From NCBI RefSeq assembly GCF_040105105.1, contig NZ_CP157679.1, positions 1 to 64,000 on the forward strand: a stretch of 64,000 nt of DNA, in the 5' to 3' direction. Under the pieces are notes generated by a model. It was not told the origin of the DNA, searched no databases, and saw only the letters and a program-made list of their open reading frames with translations. Made by a program: the position numbers and the translations under genes. Position 1 is the stretch's first letter. Each line of letters begins with the position of its first letter. The stretch comes from Polaromonas hydrogenivorans (lineage in GTDB: Bacteria > Pseudomonadota > Gammaproteobacteria > Burkholderiales > Burkholderiaceae_C). Shown here one piece after another: positions 19,395 through 27,495 of the stretch.

Positions 19395-20099
19395 TCAGAG
19401 GGCCCGATCCTTCTCGGACTTGCGCTTCTGCTTAGGCGGCTTCGGAATGTTGGCGGGTGATGTGAGCCCATTGAGGAGCATGTTGGCAAACCCTTCGCCA
19501 AGTACCTGCGGGCCCAAGATCCCGCCCGGCTTGTACCAGCGGTGCGTCCAGTTGACGGTCCCCAGCACGGCCATGGTCGTAACGCCCACGGGCAATGTCA
19601 GGTGAAATACTTGGTCATCCACCCCCTGCTGGATGATCTGCCGGATCGCCACGTAGTAGCGCCGTCCCCAATCTCGGGCCTCGGCGCTCCATTCGTCCTG
19701 AGCCTCGTGCACCACCGAAAAATTTTCCTGCAGGAACACATTCATGTAGGGATAGGACACGTCGTAGGTTTCCATCACAGCCTGGAAGGCCTGTCGCAGC
19801 TTCTGGTCGGCCGGCCCCTCGCTTTTTGCAATGGCCTCGGCCGCCTCCACCGCCTTGAGACCGACCTCGCGAACCACCTCGCGAAACAGTTCCTGCTTGG
19901 AGCCAAAGTAGTAATAGATGCTGGCGCGGTCGGTGTTGAGTTTCTCGGCAATGATGCCGATGCTCGTTGCCTGAAACCCGCGCTCCAGGAAGGCTAGCGC
20001 GGCCTGGTCGACAATCTCTTTGCGGCGCTCCTGGTAGAAAGCGCTGCTTTCGTCTGCATTAGCATCGCGGCGACGTTTCATGTTTGTTCGTTCAGTCAT
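19395..20099 (-). CDS. TetR-family transcriptional regulator
   Basis: This protein of about 234 residues has an N-terminal helix-turn-helix: ALAFLERGFQATSIGIIAEKLNTDRASIYYYFGSKQELF (about residues 35-72) is a typical TetR DNA-binding region. A ligand-binding domain and a basic tail follow. The ATG at 20099 (MTERTNMKRRRD) is chosen for an AGGAAGG about ten bases upstream; starts at 20126 or 20081 are possible. It is the last gene of the operon that begins with the binding protein at 27208. Its most plausible targets are the four TCAACA-N4-TGTTGA operators in this window, probably released by an acyl-CoA intermediate; both points are inference. Confidence 0.9.
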   Translation of the reverse strand: MTERTNMKRRRDANADESSAFYQERRKEIVDQAALAFLERGFQATSIGIIAEKLNTDRASIYYYFGSKQELFREVVREVGLKAVEAAEAIAKSEGPADQKLRQAFQAVMETYDVSYPYMNVFLQENFSVVHEAQDEWSAEARDWGRRYYVAIRQIIQQGVDDQVFHLTLPVGVTTMAVLGTVNWTHRWYKPGGILGPQVLGEGFANMLLNGLTSPANIPKPPKQKRKSEKDRAL

Positions 20100-20209
20100 A
20101 TCTCCCAACCCTTCCTTGTATCGCATTCCTCATTGGAGAGATTATCGACGCACGAAATACAGAGTGGTGCCGACTGAGAACAGCGGTCAGCAGGCCAGAA
20201 TGCTCGCCG

Positions 20210-21061
20210 TCAACCGCCGATCGGCGAATGCTTGGCCAGGAACGCCAATATGGCCTGGTTGAACTCGCTGTTCTTGTCGCCCACCACCATGTGCCCGGCG
20301 TTCTCCACCCGGACATATTCCGCGTGGGGTACCAAGCCCTGCAGATGCCGTATCTCGTCTTCACCCAGCACATCGCTCTCAGCGGCATGCACGATCATGG
20401 TCGGAACGCTCAGCTGTTGAGCGGCTTTCTCCAAGCGGCCCAAGGCCGCCTTGTGGGCGGGATGCCAGCTGTCCAAAAAGCGTTGGTCCCAGTGCCAATA
20501 GTAGCGCTCACCCAATTTCCGCAGATTGCGCTCCAGCCCCGCCGTACTACTAGGGCGCGGCCGCTCAGGCGCATAAACCGCAACGGCATCGGCGGCCTCA
20601 CTTACATTGGCAAATCCATTCGGGTGCGCACTCATGAAACCCAACACGCGTGCCACCCCATAGGGATTGGTGCGCGCAGCCACGTCCACCAGCACCAAGC
20701 CCTTGGCCACTGCTGGACCACCTTCACCTGCGGTCAACAAGGAAATCACCCCTCCCAGCGAAGCCCCGATCAATATTGGCGGCTGCCCGATCTGGTCGAT
20801 AACCGAGAGCAGGTCTTGCGAGAAGTCGTCGGGGGTGTAGTTGCCTTGGGGGTCGTAGTCGCTGTCGCCATGCCCCCGGGCATCGAGGGAATACGCGCGG
20901 TAACCCAAACCGGCCAGGGTTTCGATGGTGTTTTTCCAAGTGCCACGTGTCTGACCGCCGCCGTGCAGCAGCAGGACCGGCTGCCCCGATTCAGGCCCCA
21001 TAACGTCGCCGGTGATGGTCAAGCCAGCGGGAATCTTGAATTGAATGGTTCTCAGATGCAT
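20210..21061 (-). CDS. Alpha/beta hydrolase
   Basis: This is a 283-residue hydrolase with the nucleophile elbow GASLGG (about residues 98-103), the oxyanion motif LLHGGGQTRGTW and the catalytic His in AGHMV near the C-terminus. The fold resembles epoxide hydrolases, lactonases and esterases. It is encoded 34 bp after the acyl-CoA synthetase, in the same operon. Next to a flavin monooxygenase it could open an ester or lactone, but thioester or C-C hydrolysis is equally possible. A clear paralogue with the same HGGGQTR motif is encoded at 39962-40849. Confidence 0.88.
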   Translation of the reverse strand: MHLRTIQFKIPAGLTITGDVMGPESGQPVLLLHGGGQTRGTWKNTIETLAGLGYRAYSLDARGHGDSDYDPQGNYTPDDFSQDLLSVIDQIGQPPILIGASLGGVISLLTAGEGGPAVAKGLVLVDVAARTNPYGVARVLGFMSAHPNGFANVSEAADAVAVYAPERPRPSSTAGLERNLRKLGERYYWHWDQRFLDSWHPAHKAALGRLEKAAQQLSVPTMIVHAAESDVLGEDEIRHLQGLVPHAEYVRVENAGHMVVGDKNSEFNQAILAFLAKHSPIGG

Positions 21062-21095
21062 GGCATTCCTAGGTTAGATCTCGATAGAAAAAGTA

Positions 21096-22802
21096 TTAAT
21101 CGCGAACCAGCTCTGCCATTTTCTGGGAAGGTGCAGCCAAGGCAGATCCATGGCAAGGTGCCGAGAAACTCCCCACGGCCTGGCCTTGCGGGTCAAACAG
21201 GCCTTCCCGCGTCACTTTCCAGCCTTGCTCCTCGCGGTCCCAGATCTGGGCGCTGCGGCTTGCCGCCCGGATGCGGTACTTCTCCACCTTGGCAGTGGCG
21301 GTACGCGGGAAGTCATTGACAATCCCGATGAAGCGCGGGACCATGAAATATGGCATTTGCTCGCAGCAGTGCTTGAGCAGATCCTCCGGCCGCAGGGTGT
21401 GGCCTTCGCGCAGGATGACCTGCACTAACACCTCGTCTTCCCCGATTTCAGAGGGCGTGGCCACCGCAACGGCTTCTGACACCGCAGGATGCTTGTTCAC
21501 CAGCACTTCGACCTCAAAGGAAGATATATTCTCGCCGCGCCGGCGGATCGAGTCACTGACGCGGTCATCGAAGTAGAACCAACCGTCTTCATCCATATGA
21601 CCGCTGTCGCCAGTGTGCAGCCAGAGGTTACGCCAGGCGGTGATGGTGCGTTCCGGCATCCCGATGTAACCCGAGCCCGTCAGGAACGGGCGCTTGGGGC
21701 GCACCACGATTTCACCGGTGGTGCCCACCGGGACGGGGTTGTCGTCGGCGTCCACGATCTGAACCTCGTAGTAAGGGCTGACACGGCCACACGATTTGGG
21801 TCGATAGGCATCGCCAACACCCCGAAACAGCGGCAAGCCGGCTTCCGTGGAGCCGAACACGGTCGTGATCTGGCAGCCAAATCGTCTCTCCAACTCGGCA
21901 TGAATATCGGCCGGGTCAGGCACTGCGTAAATGGTTCGGATGGTGGTCTTGGAATCGTCGGCAGTTTCAGGCCGAGATATCAGCATGTTGCAGATGCCGC
22001 CCACACCAATGAAATTGGTCACCCTATGCGCCTTCACCTCTTGCCAGAAGGTCGAAATACTCAGGCGCTTTTGCAGCAGCATCCGACCACGTGAAACCAG
22101 AGTGCCAATGGTCATGAACTTGGCTGCGATGTGGAAGAATGGCAAGAAGTTCATCACCACATCGTCGTCTTTGAGACCGTTGATCTCGGCGTACATCAGT
22201 CCATAGGCGGTGAGATAGTGATGGGACAAGATGACGCCCTTGGACGGCCCCGTGGTGCCGGAGGTGAAGATGATGACTGCGGTGTCGTCGTGCCGCTGCG
22301 CCACGACGAGGTTGCTGTCGTCGTTGGGGCTATACAGAGTCTCGAAGTGCTTGGCGCCAGCAGATAGAGCCCTGCCCTCAGGCGCGCGCACGTAGACCTG
22401 GGCAAAGGACTCGAAGCCGGCGCTGGCCTCTTCCACAATGCCTACAAAGCACTCGTCCATCACACAGACCGTGGCTTGGCAGGTCTTGAGCACATGGGTG
22501 AGGATGTCGCCGCGGTAGGCCGTGTTGATGGGAACAGACACCGCCCCGAGCTTGGATAAGGCCATCCACAGGTGCAGGTATTCGACCGATGTTTCCATCA
22601 GGACCGCCACATAAGTTCCTGCTTGAATCCCCGCCTGAAGCAGGTTTCGCGCCAGGCGGTTGGCAGTCTGGTTGCACTGTGCAAAGGTGTAGCTTTCCCC
22701 TTCAAAAGTGAAGAAGGTGTCGTTGGGGTTTTCCAAGGCGCGAGTTTCCAGCAAGCGGTGCGCGAAGCAGTCCGTCGGTTTGATTTGGTTGAGATAGTCC
22801 AT
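21096..22802 (-). CDS. Acyl-CoA synthetase (AMP-forming)
   Basis: This is a 568-residue adenylate-forming enzyme. It has the P-loop-like IIFTSGTTGPSKGVILSH (about residues 180-197), VFGSTEAG, the hinge region LHTGDSGHMDEDGWFYFDDRVSDSIRRRGENIS and the C-terminal catalytic Lys in TATAKVEKYRIR. It activates a carboxylic acid to its CoA thioester, probably the entry step of the pathway. The start MDYLNQ at 22802 is matched by the paralogue at 49825-51510 (MDYLNR). It lies 12 bp after the racemase gene. Confidence 0.93.
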   Translation of the reverse strand: MDYLNQIKPTDCFAHRLLETRALENPNDTFFTFEGESYTFAQCNQTANRLARNLLQAGIQAGTYVAVLMETSVEYLHLWMALSKLGAVSVPINTAYRGDILTHVLKTCQATVCVMDECFVGIVEEASAGFESFAQVYVRAPEGRALSAGAKHFETLYSPNDDSNLVVAQRHDDTAVIIFTSGTTGPSKGVILSHHYLTAYGLMYAEINGLKDDDVVMNFLPFFHIAAKFMTIGTLVSRGRMLLQKRLSISTFWQEVKAHRVTNFIGVGGICNMLISRPETADDSKTTIRTIYAVPDPADIHAELERRFGCQITTVFGSTEAGLPLFRGVGDAYRPKSCGRVSPYYEVQIVDADDNPVPVGTTGEIVVRPKRPFLTGSGYIGMPERTITAWRNLWLHTGDSGHMDEDGWFYFDDRVSDSIRRRGENISSFEVEVLVNKHPAVSEAVAVATPSEIGEDEVLVQVILREGHTLRPEDLLKHCCEQMPYFMVPRFIGIVNDFPRTATAKVEKYRIRAASRSAQIWDREEQGWKVTREGLFDPQGQAVGSFSAPCHGSALAAPSQKMAELVRD

Positions 22803-22814
22803 TTTTGTCTCCTG

Positions 22815-23948
22815 TTAAGCTACCGCCCCACTAGTGCGCAGTCTCTTTATGTCTTCTTCGCTCCGGCCTAGATTGCGCAAGACAACGTCTGTATCTGCGC
22901 CTTGTCTGGGCGGGCTGCCGGGGGCCACCGACACGTCGTAACTCATACAGGGGGCAGGTGCGGGTTGTGTGATGCCATCGACCGATATGTAGGTGCCCCG
23001 TGCCTGGTGGTGGGGGTGGGCCGCCGCCTCTTCAAAGCTCAGCACAGGCGACACGCAGGCATCGGTCTCGTCAAACACGACTTGCCAGTGCGCGCGGTCT
23101 TGCGCCGCGAATAGCTGCGCGAAAGTCGCTTCGATCGCGGGCCAACGTGCGCGGTCCTCGCGCGGCCACTGAACCGGGTCCAGCCCCAGGCCGCGCAGCA
23201 GTTCATCGTAAAACTGCGGCTCGATGGCTCCCACGGCAACATAGCCGCCATCGCGGGTGCGGTAAGTGCGGTACCAGGGGGCCGAGCCGTCGAACAGGTT
23301 GGTTCCGCGATCACCCCAGCGACCAGCGGCTTTCATACCCAGCGTGGCCGCGGTCAGGGACGCGACGCCATCGACAATGGCCCCGTCGATAACCTGGCCG
23401 CGCCCTGTCCGTCCGCGCTCGATCAGCGCGGCCATGATGCCCATGACCACAAAAGCGCCACCACCGGCGTAGTCGCCCAGCAAGTTGAGCGGCACAGGTG
23501 GCGGACTGCCAGGCTCGCCCATGGCGTACAGGGCGCCACTCAGTGCGATGTAGTTGATGTCGTGCCCGGCTCGCAGGGCCAAAGGGCCACTCTGGCCCCA
23601 GCCCGTGACCCGGGCATAAATCAAGCCGGGGTTGGATTGGTGGCAATCCGCAGGCCCCAGTCCCAGGCGCTCGGTCACGCCGGGCCGCATGCCCTCAATC
23701 AATACATCGGCCTGCGCAATCAGTTCCATCGCCAGGCTGCGCGCCTCGGCCTGCTTAAGGTCCAGCGCGATGCTGCGTTGACTGCGCCGTCGCGGGTCTT
23801 GGCCTTGCGGCACCGAAACCATCATCGGTCCGGTCCGGTCGATGATGGTGACATCGCAACCCAGATCGGCCAACAACATCGCGGCGTAAGGCCCCGGCCC
23901 CAGCGAGGCGAGATGGACAATCTTGATACCTTTTAGTGGTCCGCTCAT
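22815..23948 (-). CDS. Alpha-methylacyl-CoA racemase-like protein (CaiB/BaiF family)
   Basis: This is a 377-residue class III CoA-transferase fold protein. Generic transferases of this fold use a catalytic Asp. Here the sequence instead follows alpha-methylacyl-CoA racemase, with its His in AGHDINYIALSGAL (about residue 127) and Asp in NLLGDYAGGG (about residue 157). The N-terminal GPYAAMLLADLGCDV is typical of both groups. A racemase fits a pathway handling 2-methyl-branched acyl-CoAs, where only one epimer can be dehydrogenated. The assignment rests on these motifs; a CoA-transferase activity is not excluded. Confidence 0.82.
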   Translation of the reverse strand: MSGPLKGIKIVHLASLGPGPYAAMLLADLGCDVTIIDRTGPMMVSVPQGQDPRRRSQRSIALDLKQAEARSLAMELIAQADVLIEGMRPGVTERLGLGPADCHQSNPGLIYARVTGWGQSGPLALRAGHDINYIALSGALYAMGEPGSPPPVPLNLLGDYAGGGAFVVMGIMAALIERGRTGRGQVIDGAIVDGVASLTAATLGMKAAGRWGDRGTNLFDGSAPWYRTYRTRDGGYVAVGAIEPQFYDELLRGLGLDPVQWPREDRARWPAIEATFAQLFAAQDRAHWQVVFDETDACVSPVLSFEEAAAHPHHQARGTYISVDGITQPAPAPCMSYDVSVAPGSPPRQGADTDVVLRNLGRSEEDIKRLRTSGAVA

Positions 23949-23954
23949 GGTGCT

Positions 23955-24713
23955 TCAGAACTTGGGATGACGACGTTCCTTGAAGGCGGTAAAGCCCTCA
24001 AGTGCTTCGGGCCGTTTGTAGCCCTCGGTGGCCACCTGGTCTTCCCAGGCGATGGCGTCCTCCAAGGACAGATGTTGTCCTTCGTAGACCAGTTGCTTGG
24101 TCATGGCCACGGCCCAGGGGCTGAACTCAGCGATAGCGCGCGCCCACTCGAGCGCCTGCTTCAGAACCTTGTCATCGTCGGTGACGGCATTGACCAGGCC
24201 AATCTCTGCGGCTTGCTCGCCCGTCAGCTGTTTAGAGAGCAGCAGCACTTCCAATGCCCGGCTGCCCCCCAGCAGACGGGTGAGCCGACTGATGGTTTGG
24301 GCCCCCTGCACGGCGCCGAGCTTCAGACCGGTCGGCCCCATTTGCGCGCCCTTACCCGCCACACGCAGGTCGCAAGTCAATGCCAAGGCGAAACCGCCTC
24401 CCAAGGCAAAGCCAGTCATGGCCGCGATGTAGGGCTTTCGGGCCGGAAATGGGCGGGGAATGCGTGGCAAGGGCTGGGCGTCGGGACCGAATACTTGGGC
24501 TTGCAAATAGCCGTCGATCGAGCCGCCCGCGCAGAACGAGCCGCCGTTGGCACCATGGATGACGCCCACGCGGATACTGTCGTCCTTGTCTATGGTTTCG
24601 TAGGCCTCGGTCAGGGCCTGGCGCATCGCGGCGTCCACCGCATTGTGATTGTCCGGGCTGTCCAGCGCAATTGTGGCCACGGGGCCATCGATCGTAAAAA
24701 TAATGCGTCCCAT
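23955..24713 (-). CDS. Crotonase-family protein with atypical active site
   Basis: This is a 252-residue enoyl-CoA hydratase-fold protein. The oxyanion hole is intact (FCAGGSIDGY; GFALGGGFALAL). The segment that normally supplies the catalytic glutamates reads GPTGLKLGAVQGAQTISRL, so the canonical Glu in xPExKLG is replaced by Gly. Hydratase activity is therefore doubtful; isomerase, hydrolase or lyase chemistry is more likely. It lies between the cyclase-family and racemase genes with short gaps. Confidence 0.87.
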   Translation of the reverse strand: MGRIIFTIDGPVATIALDSPDNHNAVDAAMRQALTEAYETIDKDDSIRVGVIHGANGGSFCAGGSIDGYLQAQVFGPDAQPLPRIPRPFPARKPYIAAMTGFALGGGFALALTCDLRVAGKGAQMGPTGLKLGAVQGAQTISRLTRLLGGSRALEVLLLSKQLTGEQAAEIGLVNAVTDDDKVLKQALEWARAIAEFSPWAVAMTKQLVYEGQHLSLEDAIAWEDQVATEGYKRPEALEGFTAFKERRHPKF

Positions 24714-24767
24714 ACGAGATTCTCCGATGATGTGTGCGCTGACAAGCAGGGGATTGCTTAATGGGGG

Positions 24768-25646
24768 TTACAAGAGCAGCATGGGTGCCAGCGGGCTGGC
24801 TGTTCCGCCCACGATGCGCAGGGGGTTGACCGTCAGCATCGCCTCGAAGGTTTTTCCTGCTACGGCTTCCAGGTCCATCAGTTCAATGAACAGCACTCCC
24901 TCCGCGAACATAAGCCCGCTGTGCAGCGGCGTGGCCACCCCCGGAACCTGGGACGGGATCACTTCCACGCCTATGTTGTCGGCTCCTATCAGAGAAATCT
25001 TTTTCTCCTTTACCCATTCCACACAATCGGCGCCTAGGCCCGGCCAGCTGCGGTCGTGCGCCTCGCCATGGCGGTAGGCCAGCAGCGAGCCGGTGCGCAC
25101 GATCAGCGCGTCGCCTGGCTCAACTGTCAAACCGGCGGCGTCGATCAGCGCCTGTAGGCGGGCGGCAGGAATGCCATGCCCCGGCGCCAGCCATTGCGTG
25201 CCCTCGGGCACGGCATCGACCACAATGGCACGCGTCGCGATGGCGGGTATGGTTTCGGCCCCAAGGTGCCGGCTACCGCTGCTGCTCACTTCGCTGGCCG
25301 GAATGCCGCCGAACATGTGACCGCAGCAAAACACGTGGCACAGGGCATCGACATGCGTGGTGCCATGGGTGGAGAGCATGATCACATCGTCCGAGAAGCC
25401 AAAACCGTCCACTTCTTTTTTGGCGCCGGTGGCGTAGTCACCCCCGTGACGCCGCATGTAATGCTGAGTCGGAGAGCGCAGGGGCGCAATGGGTCCGCCG
25501 CCGTGCACGATGGGCATACCCAGTGAAATCGCCTCGTAGCGCTTGACTGCGGCCATGCCCCTAGCGACCGCGGCTTTATCAATAAAGCGCAAGGCACCGC
25601 TCAAGGTCGTCGGGTAATTTTGTGTTGAACTTTGATGGCTGCTCAC
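24768..25646 (-). CDS. Cyclase-family metal-dependent hydrolase
   Basis: This is a 292-residue protein of the cyclase / kynurenine-formamidase fold. The diagnostic metal site HGTTHVDALCHV is at about residues 94-105, with later conserved GADNIGVEVIP. Members hydrolyse amides, lactones or cyclic esters, and isatin-hydrolase-type ring openings are known. In this operon it may open a ring or lactone formed after monooxygenation; that is inference. The ATG at 25646 gives a normal family length. It is separated from the binding-protein gene by 311 bp. Confidence 0.85.
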   Translation of the reverse strand: MSSHQSSTQNYPTTLSGALRFIDKAAVARGMAAVKRYEAISLGMPIVHGGGPIAPLRSPTQHYMRRHGGDYATGAKKEVDGFGFSDDVIMLSTHGTTHVDALCHVFCCGHMFGGIPASEVSSSGSRHLGAETIPAIATRAIVVDAVPEGTQWLAPGHGIPAARLQALIDAAGLTVEPGDALIVRTGSLLAYRHGEAHDRSWPGLGADCVEWVKEKKISLIGADNIGVEVIPSQVPGVATPLHSGLMFAEGVLFIELMDLEAVAGKTFEAMLTVNPLRIVGGTASPLAPMLLL

Positions 25647-25957
25647 AAGCGTTGCTCCTTATGGTTGGTGGATGGCACAACCGTTGGGCACCCTGAATGC
25701 AGGGCCGGACGTGACTCTGGTTGTGAACCGGCCTGCCGCTTTGCAAGCCCTGTGCTGGTGATAAACATATAAAAATTTCCTGCTGCAGACTGCATTCCGG
25801 CTTTACTCTGTGTGCGCAATTGCATGTGTTCAGGTTAAGCGAGCAACTGCTAGAGCCTCATCGGCTTTGGTGCGTGAACGTTCGATGCCAGTTGGCTTTG
25901 AATGAAGGGGTCCATGGCGTAGCGACATTGCCCCACCCCAAAGCCCCGCCAGTGCCC
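25647..25957. other. Intergenic gap inside the minus-strand operon
   Basis: There are 311 bp between the end of the binding-protein gene and the cyclase-family gene. No gene is recognised and no TCAACA-N4-TGTTGA operator is present. It could hold an attenuating hairpin that favours the binding protein, or an internal promoter, but I see no strong candidate for either. Confidence 0.4.
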
Positions 25958-27208
25958 TTACTCGATCGTGAACTTCTGGCCCGGCGTGGCCGGCTCCATG
26001 TAATCCTTGGACTGCAGCTTGACGACATCCGACACCTTGATGCCATCTTTCGCAGTTGGGTCAGCGCCGAACTTGACGTAGGTCATCTCACCGGTATAGG
26101 TGTGATCGGCCTTGCGGAACACGATGGGCCCGGCGGCCCCCAAGGGCGAGCCTGCCTCGATGGCCGCGATTAGAGACTTGGTCTCGGTAGTTTTAGCAGC
26201 CTTGATCGCTTCGGCGATGGCCACTACCGCATCGTGTGCAAATGCGACGAAACCGAAAGGATAAGACGAGCCCGTTTTTTCGACTGCTAATTTGTAAACA
26301 GCTTGGGAAACGGTGTTGTTGGTGTCACCTTGCGGATACCAGTAGTTCGGCGACCAGACGGATTTCGGTGTCGAAGTGGCGATTGAGCTCATTGAGCTGA
26401 GGTTCGCACTCACATCAACAAAGACCTGCATCTTCTGGTCCAGGCCAAAGGCCTTGGCCTGCTTGTAAAAGGTAAGGCTGTCGGAACCTACCAAGGCGTT
26501 CAGCACGCCTGTGGCGCCCGAGTTGACGATCTGGGAGATCTGAGCGCGGAAGTCACCGGCACCGGCCTTGGACAGCACAGGGGCCTGCACCGTGATGTTC
26601 ACGCCCTTGTTGGCGTGAAACTTCTTGAGCGAGTTCAGGAAGATTCGGGAGAGTTCCTGGTTGGCTTGTTGGTCGGAACTGATGGCGATCCAGTTGCGCA
26701 CCTCGGGCGCCTTCTGGCCCAGCACTACACCCAGGCCTTCAAAGACCGGGACCGAGGTTAATTGCAGGCGGAAGACATTGGCGTTGTACAACTCGTGGGT
26801 AATTGCCAGGTTGTTAGGACCCGCAGCCATCAGAATGTGATCGGTGCCCTTCAATAAAGGTGCGAGTGCCACCACGGTTCCGGAGACTGGACCTGCGACG
26901 AACAGCTTCACCCCTGCTGAGACGAGGTCGCGGTAGGCGGCAATCGTGCCGTCGGGTGAGCCCTTATCGTCGCGCAACACGATTTCAATCGGGCGGCCGT
27001 TGATGCCGCCGGCGGCATTGATGCGCTGCGAGGCGATCTCGGCGCCTATCTTGTTGGCCTCGCCATAGATCTGCGCAAAGCCGGTTAACTGGGTGATCAC
27101 TCCGATCTTGATGGGTGTGGACTGAGCCCATGCCGAATGAGTCAGCATGCCTGCACCTACGAGCGATCCGGCCAAGCCAAACGCTATCTGACGTCGATTC
27201 ATCTTCAT
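25958..27208 (-). CDS. Liv-type ABC transporter solute-binding protein
   Basis: This 416-residue periplasmic protein has a signal peptide with a twin-basic start (MKMNRRQIAFGLAGSLVGAG...AWA, cleavage near residue 28). A type I periplasmic binding fold follows, with IKIGVITQLTGFAQIYGE and QRINAAGGINGRPIEIVLRDD. It should deliver substrate to the LivHM/G/F importer encoded at 14929-18396. A close paralogue is encoded at 48429-49676. It is the first gene of its operon, divergent from the monooxygenase operon, with two operators between them. Confidence 0.93.
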   Translation of the reverse strand: MKMNRRQIAFGLAGSLVGAGMLTHSAWAQSTPIKIGVITQLTGFAQIYGEANKIGAEIASQRINAAGGINGRPIEIVLRDDKGSPDGTIAAYRDLVSAGVKLFVAGPVSGTVVALAPLLKGTDHILMAAGPNNLAITHELYNANVFRLQLTSVPVFEGLGVVLGQKAPEVRNWIAISSDQQANQELSRIFLNSLKKFHANKGVNITVQAPVLSKAGAGDFRAQISQIVNSGATGVLNALVGSDSLTFYKQAKAFGLDQKMQVFVDVSANLSSMSSIATSTPKSVWSPNYWYPQGDTNNTVSQAVYKLAVEKTGSSYPFGFVAFAHDAVVAIAEAIKAAKTTETKSLIAAIEAGSPLGAAGPIVFRKADHTYTGEMTYVKFGADPTAKDGIKVSDVVKLQSKDYMEPATPGQKFTIE

Positions 27209-27311
27209 GTTTTGTCTCCTGAGTTGTTACTGGCGACCTGTGTCGCCCACACACCTTGTCGTACAGACTGAGCACGCTGTTGGGCTCAACCTTTACAGCG
27301 ACTGGCGATTC

Positions 27312-27352
27312 ATTGTGACATCGGATTTTCAAGTCGTCAACATCTGTGTTGA
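27312..27352 (-). promoter_or_regulatory. Promoter-operator of the binding-protein operon
   Basis: TCAACATCTGTGTTGA (27337-27352) is a two-mismatch version of the operator. Read on the minus strand, its right arm runs into TTGACG (27340-27335), followed by a 17-bp spacer and CACAAT (27317-27312). The binding-protein ATG is about 100 bp downstream. The weaker match suggests looser control than at 27400. Confidence 0.65.
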
Positions 27353-27399
27353 TAAATAATTGCCATATCCATAGCGCCACATCTAACTCAAAATATTCG

Positions 27400-27440
27400 T
27401 CAACACATGTGTTGACAGAAAAGAGTTACGTCGGTATATT
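27400..27440 (+). promoter_or_regulatory. Promoter-operator of the monooxygenase operon
   Basis: The perfect palindrome TCAACACATGTGTTGA is at 27400-27415. The -35 box TTGACA (27412-27417) overlaps its right arm. The spacer is exactly 17 bp and the -10 box TATATT is at 27435-27440. The monooxygenase ATG follows 56 bp later, with an AAGGAG ribosome-binding site. This is the strongest of the four promoters by consensus match. Confidence 0.82.
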
Positions 27441-27495
27441 CCTTTAAAACCGCAGAACAATTCGGTTCGGCGAGACAACGAAGGAGCAAGTACAC

